Origin: Chloroflexi bacterium RBG_16_48_8
Lineage (GTDB): Bacteria; Chloroflexota; Anaerolineae; Anaerolineales; E44-bin32
NCBI GenBank assembly: GCA_001795115.1
Contig: MGNI01000066.1
Location: 6,871-12,236, forward strand
DNA length: 5,366 nt
Direction of reading: 5' to 3'
Below the pieces are notes generated by a model. It saw nothing but the letters and a program-made list of their open reading frames with translations. It made no database searches and was not told where the DNA came from. This document shows, in pieces, positions 4,506-5,366 of this stretch. A program made the translations under genes and the position numbers. Each line of letters opens with the position of its first letter. The stretch's first letter is position 1.

Positions 4506-5366
4506 TTATATCGGATTGCAGACCAGCAATTCCTCACACGGGAATTTAGTGATGACTCTATTGCCATCCTCGGTAACGATAACCTGCGATTCGATCCGGG
4601 CGCCATCATCCCCTTCTCCATAGAAAGTTTCCAAGGCGAAGTGCATTCCAACCTCGAGAGTAACGGGGTTATCCAGGGAATAGGCCCGTGAGATCCACGG
4701 CTTCTCATGATGGCTGATGCCAATGCCGTGCCCCAACGCCAGGGCGAAAGCCGCGGCCTCATCCTTATAACCCAGTTCTTTTGCGGTAGGCCATACGGAG
4801 GCCACATCCGCCGTGGTCACGCCCGGTCGGACAACATCGATAGAAGCCTGGAGCCAATCCAGGGCGCGCTTATACACGTCCCTTTGGTTCTGTGTCGATC
4901 GGGTAACGGCGAAAGTTCGATAGTAACAGGTGGCATAGCCTAAATAGTGGCTCATGATGTCGATAAAAACCAGATCCCCAGGTCGGATCATGCGATCAGA
5001 GTAATCATGGGGATGCGGATTGCTACGCGGTCCAGAGACGCAATTGACGCCGCTGATCCGATCGACGCCATTCTCGATCAGCCATCCGTAAATCCAACCC
5101 ACAACCTCATTTTCCTTCACACCTGGTTTGATTCGATCGAAAATCTGGGAGTAGACACCATCCACCAAAGAGGCGGAAAGTTCAATGATCTTCAATTCGT
5201 CCGGTGATTTGATGATACGAGCGTCGAACATGGCATCATAGCCATTGACAACCTTAAGCCCTGCATTTTTCAATGCATCCAAGGCATACATCTCGACTTC
5301 ATCCACACCCACCGGCATGTCCGCAACACCATGCTTCTCAAGCTCGGCCTTGATCTCATTAATGGC
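4506..5366 (-). CDS. M24 family metalloenzyme (Xaa-Pro peptidase/creatinase fold), C-terminal part, runs off the window
   Basis: The frame stays open to the right edge (16 further codons, AINEIKAELEKHGVAD, upstream of the Met at 5318), so that Met is internal and the true start is outside. The pita-bread domain is nearly complete. Numbering from that Met: EIKSPDEL-like hinge (about 34-43), GPRSNPHPHD (96-105), RPGDLVFIDI (112-121), YYRTF (132-136), LGHGIGISHHEKP (195-207), GMHFALET (224-231) and ARIESQVIVTEDG (240-252). M24 enzymes use Asp, Asp, His, Glu, Glu for two metals. Here D120, H197, E230 and E243 fit, but the second Asp, 11 residues after the first, is Cys131. That makes an ordinary two-metal aminopeptidase uncertain; M24 members also include creatinase and the DMSP lyase DddP. 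It ends with TAA at 4506-4508, followed by a strong hairpin. Confidence 0.85.
   Translation of the reverse strand, partial: AINEIKAELEKHGVADMPVGVDEVEMYALDALKNAGLKVVNGYDAMFDARIIKSPDELKIIELSASLVDGVYSQIFDRIKPGVKENEVVGWIYGWLIENGVDRISGVNCVSGPRSNPHPHDYSDRMIRPGDLVFIDIMSHYLGYATCYYRTFAVTRSTQNQRDVYKRALDWLQASIDVVRPGVTTADVASVWPTAKELGYKDEAAAFALALGHGIGISHHEKPWISRAYSLDNPVTLEVGMHFALETFYGEGDDGARIESQVIVTEDGNRVITKFPCEELLVCNPI

Noticed and set aside
1..5366. CRISPR array, insertion sequence or attachment site
   Set aside because: No regularly spaced direct repeats, no transposase-like frame and no flanking terminal inverted repeats were seen. The only long repeat is the paralogous gene pair.

Overview
The window is bacterial and probably comes from an uncultivated, selenocysteine-using organism of moderate GC. 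Genes have Shine-Dalgarno sites, and several sigma70-like promoters can be proposed. The predicted SECIS hairpins sit inside the coding region just after an in-frame UGA, which is the bacterial arrangement; archaea and eukaryotes place SECIS in untranslated regions. Intergenic gaps are long (about 300-480 bases). I cannot name a phylum from the sequence alone.

Layout. (1) Positions 52-437, minus strand: a decayed patatin-like phospholipase. A C-terminal piece is readable in one frame, and the N-terminal glycine-rich motif lies directly beside it in another frame, so the middle of the gene is gone. (2) Positions 439-920: non-coding apart from a candidate promoter. (3) Positions 921-1580 and 1953-2585, plus strand: the centre of the window. 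These are two tandem paralogues of the carboxymuconolactone decarboxylase (CMD)/AhpD-like fold. A naive ORF caller breaks each one at a TGA, but in both copies the TGA is in frame with the rest of the domain, falls at the same residue (89), and forms a Cys-His-Tyr-Sec (CxxU) motif where relatives have CxxC. A perfect 6-bp hairpin with a GGGAC loop starts 14 nt after each TGA. It lies in a 27-base stretch that is identical between two genes which otherwise differ at many codons. I read both as selenoproteins with bacterial SECIS elements. Each copy has its own candidate promoter. (4) Positions 2586-2921: a spacer rich in hairpins, with likely terminators for the converging genes on either side. 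(5) Positions 2922-4175, minus strand: a LarA-like (DUF2088, nickel-pincer racemase superfamily) protein. (6) Positions 4176-4505: a spacer with a strong hairpin and a candidate promoter. (7) Positions 4506-5366, minus strand: the C-terminal part of an M24 (creatinase/Xaa-Pro peptidase fold) metalloenzyme, open at the window edge. The second canonical metal-binding Asp is replaced by Cys.

How they may work together. The two Sec proteins are probably thiol/selenol redox enzymes (peroxide or disulfide reduction), by analogy with AhpD. The LarA-like and M24 proteins are on the opposite strand, separated by terminator-like hairpins, and look metabolic (hydroxy acid or amido substrates). Nothing in the sequence links them to the selenoproteins functionally. 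The main result is the tandem CxxU selenoprotein pair.
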